The position numbers and the translations under genes are program-made. This document shows positions 10,932 to 13,459 of a stretch of 13,459 nt of DNA, one piece after another. Numbering within the stretch: the stretch's first letter is position 1; each line of letters starts with the position of its first letter. The stretch spans positions 1-13,459 of the forward strand of contig JAFWZH010000072.1 of the NCBI GenBank assembly GCA_017522515.1, written 5' to 3'. Source of the stretch: Clostridia bacterium (GTDB lineage Bacteria; Bacillota_A; Clostridia; UBA1212; UBA1255). Under the pieces are notes generated by a model, which saw nothing but the letters and a program-made list of their open reading frames with translations, had not been told where the DNA came from and ran no database searches.

Positions 10932-13139
10932 ATGAAACGTTTTTCATCTAAGTTAAGTGCCGTGTTTCTGAGTGCGTGTATGCTGCTTCCTACGCTTTCA
11001 ATTGGCTTTCCTATTAATTACGAGAGCTCTGCTCTTGCTGCCGAAACAGAAGCAAACAGTATTTTGTTTAATAATGAAGACCAATTCTTCGTCTATGTCG
11101 GCACTTACAGCGGAGGCATTCCACAGTTCCGTTATCTGTATCCAACATCAGACGGAAGCTATAATGCGGACAAGGTTATATGGGAAAATGCACCGACAGG
11201 CCTTGCCTATGGAGACATTTTCGTTGCTGAGGGAGATGTCCCTATGACACAAGTATATCCGGTCAAAGACGATCCGGCTAATGCTCATGTTTACTATTAT
11301 ACGCTCGATGAAGGTGCAGAGCTGATTAAAGCAGGCAACTGCCCTGACCTTATGGAAAAGAAGGACATGAGCGTAACAAGCAAAACCTATGATGGCTCAT
11401 CACATTGGAGCATACGATATAAGGATGCTGCCGGCAAAGAATATTATTATGGATTAAGCACATTTGCCTCCTCGCTTGGTGTTGATCCTCTTGACTGCGA
11501 GGTTGGCGATGTTTATACCTATGCGCTATACAATGATCATATGGTAGTACCGCTTGCTAAACAGACTCAAACCATAACAGATACAATGACAGTCGAGGTT
11601 GTGGAGGTACACGATAAATATCTGCTTGTGAAACCCACCGACAGCCCGAACACAAAAGAACTCCTCACTTTATCAATGGAATACATTGACACCGATGTTG
11701 CTCCAAGCGTTGGCATGAAATATGAAGTGACTTATACAGACGGTATTCTGGAAACGTATCCGGAACAATTTGGAAATGTGACTAAAGTCACTATGGTTTC
11801 CGATGAGAACGAACTGCTTCCCGGTCAGGTCAGAGTCACCCTTGTGGATGCCGATACAAATGAACCAATCATTTATAAAAACGACAGCGATACAGAGTTC
11901 GGATATATGCTTTTCCGTGAGTGTGATCTTGGTGACGGATATGTTGAAAATCCTGCTGTTACGGGACTGAATACAAATCCGTCAATCATCCGATATACAG
12001 ATCTGTCAGAAGACCGTGAGTACAAATTTCACCTTGAGCAGAGCAGCAAGATTAAAAATTATTCCATTTTGCGTGACGGATCAAGCGTTGTGAGAAATGA
12101 TAACAATTCCTACGATATTGTATTCAAGCTGAAATTCACTCCCTCTGGCGATGCCAATGATGACGGCGAATTCAATGTTGCTGATGCTGTTCTGCTCCAA
12201 AAGTGGCTGCTTGCCGTGTCAGATACTCATCTTGCAAACTGGAAAGCTACTGACTTCTGCAATGACAACAAGCTCGATGTGTTTGACCTGTGTCTGATGA
12301 AGCGAGAACTAATTCGTAAAACCGTTACTACATATGTGAAACCGGATCATGAGATTTTATATGGCTCACCTATAGGCGTTGAAGCGGAAGAGATTTCAAT
12401 GTATCTCGGTCCTGATACGAGTTATAATATAGTTACAACGATTCCACAAGGAACGATACTTAATGAGTTGGGAGTTCAAGAGAACAACAACAATTGGGCG
12501 TTTGTAGAATATGAAGGACAGTATGGCTGGATTCAGATGGTTTCAAATGATGGTGAAACACTGTGTAAAATACTGGATCTCCCTGTTGCTGCTAAACCTG
12601 TCATCTACCTCTATCCCGAAGAAGAAACCGATGTTCATGTGGAATTGGAGCTGACAGAAGCTGAACTCTCCACGACCTATCCAAAGTATAATAATGGCTG
12701 GGATGTGACAGCCTATCCAGACGGAACGCTTGTGAACAAGGCGGACGGTTCACATCACAAGTATCTCTTCTGGGACGCTGTAAACTGCCGTACCAGATTT
12801 GACTTCTCAAAGGGGTTCTGTGTTGCGGGCAGCGATACAGAGAGCTTTCTCAAAGAAAAGCTCACATATATGGGCTTGAACGAACAGGAAATGAACGAGT
12901 TTATCGTATACTGGCTGCCACTGATGGAGCATAATGCGTATAACCTTATTTCCTTCCAGAGTGATGCCTATACGGACACTGCAAAGCTAAACATCACACC
13001 TGCACCCGACAGCATGCTCCGCATCTTCATGACCTATGTTTCACTTGAAGATGCTGTGGACATTGAGCCGCAGGAACTTTCGACGTTTGAAAGAAACGGC
13101 TTCACAGTCGTGGAATGGGGCGGATCCAAAATAAGATAA
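10932..13139 (+). CDS. secreted multi-domain protein with dockerin and SH3 domain, 735 aa
   Basis: AAAGGAGG (10917-10924) lies 7 bases before the ATG at 10932, preferred to a TTG at 10881. Residues 1-37 are a Sec signal peptide (lysines, hydrophobic core, SALAAETEA). A large region of unknown fold follows (about 38-400), then a type I-like dockerin (about 406-463) with two Ca-binding loops, GDANDDGEFN...LLQKWLLA and DNKLDVFDLCLMKRELI, joined by a Trp-rich linker. Next comes a bacterial SH3-like domain (about 477-537, YLGPDTSYN ... WAFVEYEGQYGWIQM). The last part (555-735) starts KPVIYLYP and ends GFTVVEWGG, a domain I remember from many ruminococcal secreted proteins, function unknown. The dockerin would plug the protein into a cellulosome scaffold; no glycoside hydrolase domain is recognised. 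The dockerin is internal, not terminal. Confidence 0.9.
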   Translation: MKRFSSKLSAVFLSACMLLPTLSIGFPINYESSALAAETEANSILFNNEDQFFVYVGTYSGGIPQFRYLYPTSDGSYNADKVIWENAPTGLAYGDIFVAEGDVPMTQVYPVKDDPANAHVYYYTLDEGAELIKAGNCPDLMEKKDMSVTSKTYDGSSHWSIRYKDAAGKEYYYGLSTFASSLGVDPLDCEVGDVYTYALYNDHMVVPLAKQTQTITDTMTVEVVEVHDKYLLVKPTDSPNTKELLTLSMEYIDTDVAPSVGMKYEVTYTDGILETYPEQFGNVTKVTMVSDENELLPGQVRVTLVDADTNEPIIYKNDSDTEFGYMLFRECDLGDGYVENPAVTGLNTNPSIIRYTDLSEDREYKFHLEQSSKIKNYSILRDGSSVVRNDNNSYDIVFKLKFTPSGDANDDGEFNVADAVLLQKWLLAVSDTHLANWKATDFCNDNKLDVFDLCLMKRELIRKTVTTYVKPDHEILYGSPIGVEAEEISMYLGPDTSYNIVTTIPQGTILNELGVQENNNNWAFVEYEGQYGWIQMVSNDGETLCKILDLPVAAKPVIYLYPEEETDVHVELELTEAELSTTYPKYNNGWDVTAYPDGTLVNKADGSHHKYLFWDAVNCRTRFDFSKGFCVAGSDTESFLKEKLTYMGLNEQEMNEFIVYWLPLMEHNAYNLISFQSDAYTDTAKLNITPAPDSMLRIFMTYVSLEDAVDIEPQELSTFERNGFTVVEWGGSKIR

Positions 13140-13160
13140 CAGCGTAATAGATAGTTTTAA

Positions 13161-13219
13161 GGGACTGTGGATGCCAATGTGATACTTCTCACACTGGCTT
13201 ATCCGCAGCCCCTCTTTTT
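13161..13219 (+). terminator. terminator of the dockerin protein gene
   Basis: GGGACTGTGGATGCCAATGTGA (first arm, 13161-13182) pairs with TCACACTGGC...GCAGCCCC (13188-13212), about 20 pairs with a few bulges, followed by CTTTTT. Strong intrinsic terminator 22 bases after the stop. Confidence 0.85.
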
Positions 13220-13254
13220 GTATGCCTATTTACAGCCATTTCTGAGTTTCGTTA

Positions 13255-13355
13255 CAAAAGTCAACGATAACCCCAAAAACACCTCAAAATGCACCCTAAA
13301 TGATTTTCGATTTTTCGCTAAAATCAACGATAGCTTGGGTAATCGTTGACTTTTG
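13255..13355. repeat. 19-bp inverted repeat bounding 101 bp
   Basis: CAAAAGTCAACGATAACCC (13255-13273) is repeated in inverted form at 13337-13355 with one mismatch. A third copy of the core TCAACGAT stands at 13324-13331 in direct orientation. It may be a small non-autonomous element or a set of binding sites. Confidence 0.55.
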
Positions 13356-13455
13356 AGGTCTGTCTACTCATTTTTGCCCAATTTCGACCGTTCAGAGCCT
13401 CATATAACTCTCTGTTATACTCCCTACCGTTTCCGATTGCCCTCAAAACAGCGTA
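13324..13455 (-). other. doubtful leftward frame, 43 codons
   Basis: On the - strand a frame follows a TAA at 13458-13456 and ends with TGA at 13326-13324. It reads protein-like (…RAIGNGREYNRELYEALN…, then NDYPSYR at the end). There is no ATG early in it and no ribosome site; only a TTG at 13443. It may be the C-terminal remnant of a gene, or chance. The right arm of the inverted repeat lies within it. Confidence 0.22.
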
Positions 13456-13459
13456 TTAT

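Noticed and set aside
13167..13349. 60-codon + frame over the last terminator
   Set aside because: It runs through the terminator hairpin and inverted repeat, without a ribosome site.

Overview
The window looks like low-GC Firmicutes chromosome, most likely a Ruminococcus. The strongest taxonomic clue is the dockerin module in the 735-residue secreted protein (two Ca-loop segments, 'LQKWLLA', 'DVFDLCLMKREL'), which has the style of ruminococcal cellulosomes. Strong GGAGG ribosome sites, an Agr-type quorum system, a Spo0A-type DNA-binding domain and a TnpX/TndX-like large serine recombinase fit the same picture. All clear genes are on the + strand.

Layout. (1) 1-140: a run of hairpins ending in a strong terminator, perhaps the right end of an insertion element outside the window. 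(2) 188-954: an agrB gene (start at 237) followed by a 44-codon agrD gene whose predicted autoinducer ring begins with serine instead of cysteine. No agrC or agrA is visible. (3) 955-1719: a control region and a secreted 138-residue protein of unknown family. A pair of TTCCCA motifs exactly 21 bp apart occurs both upstream of agrB and upstream of this gene, suggesting that one LytTR-like regulator controls both. (4) 1856-4877: a promoter with two palindromic operators, then a tight four-gene operon: two ABC-2-like permeases, a BcrA-type ATPase and a secreted or membrane-anchored protein. (5) 4925-5971: a junkyard with a fragment of a sugar-binding protein, a stand-alone Spo0A C-terminal domain gene, the 3' part of a tRNA-Leu, a terminator and a start-less reading frame. 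(6) 5986-7131: a membrane-anchored, probably beta-propeller protein.

(7) 7145-8437: about 1.2 kb without a convincing gene, but dense in signals: a 90-bp MITE-like hairpin with TA flanks, a perfect-consensus leftward promoter beside it, about ten copies of GTGACRGTAA in both orientations, a second leftward promoter and several hairpins. (8) 8438-10398: a small mobile module with a truncated small frame, a 60-residue protein, a structured leader, the 531-residue serine recombinase and a terminator. (9) 10574-10771: the C-terminal remnant of a second serine recombinase, so elements have probably landed here repeatedly. (10) 10825-13219: a promoter, the dockerin/SH3 secreted protein and its terminator. 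(11) 13255-13459: an inverted repeat and a doubtful leftward frame at the edge.

How it may fit together: region 2-4 can be read as one cell-to-cell communication cassette (signal maker, signal, signal-controlled secreted product, and an ABC system of the type that often gives self-protection). That reading is inference; the genes and repeats themselves are visible. The rest is an accessory region shaped by several mobile elements between housekeeping-like loci.
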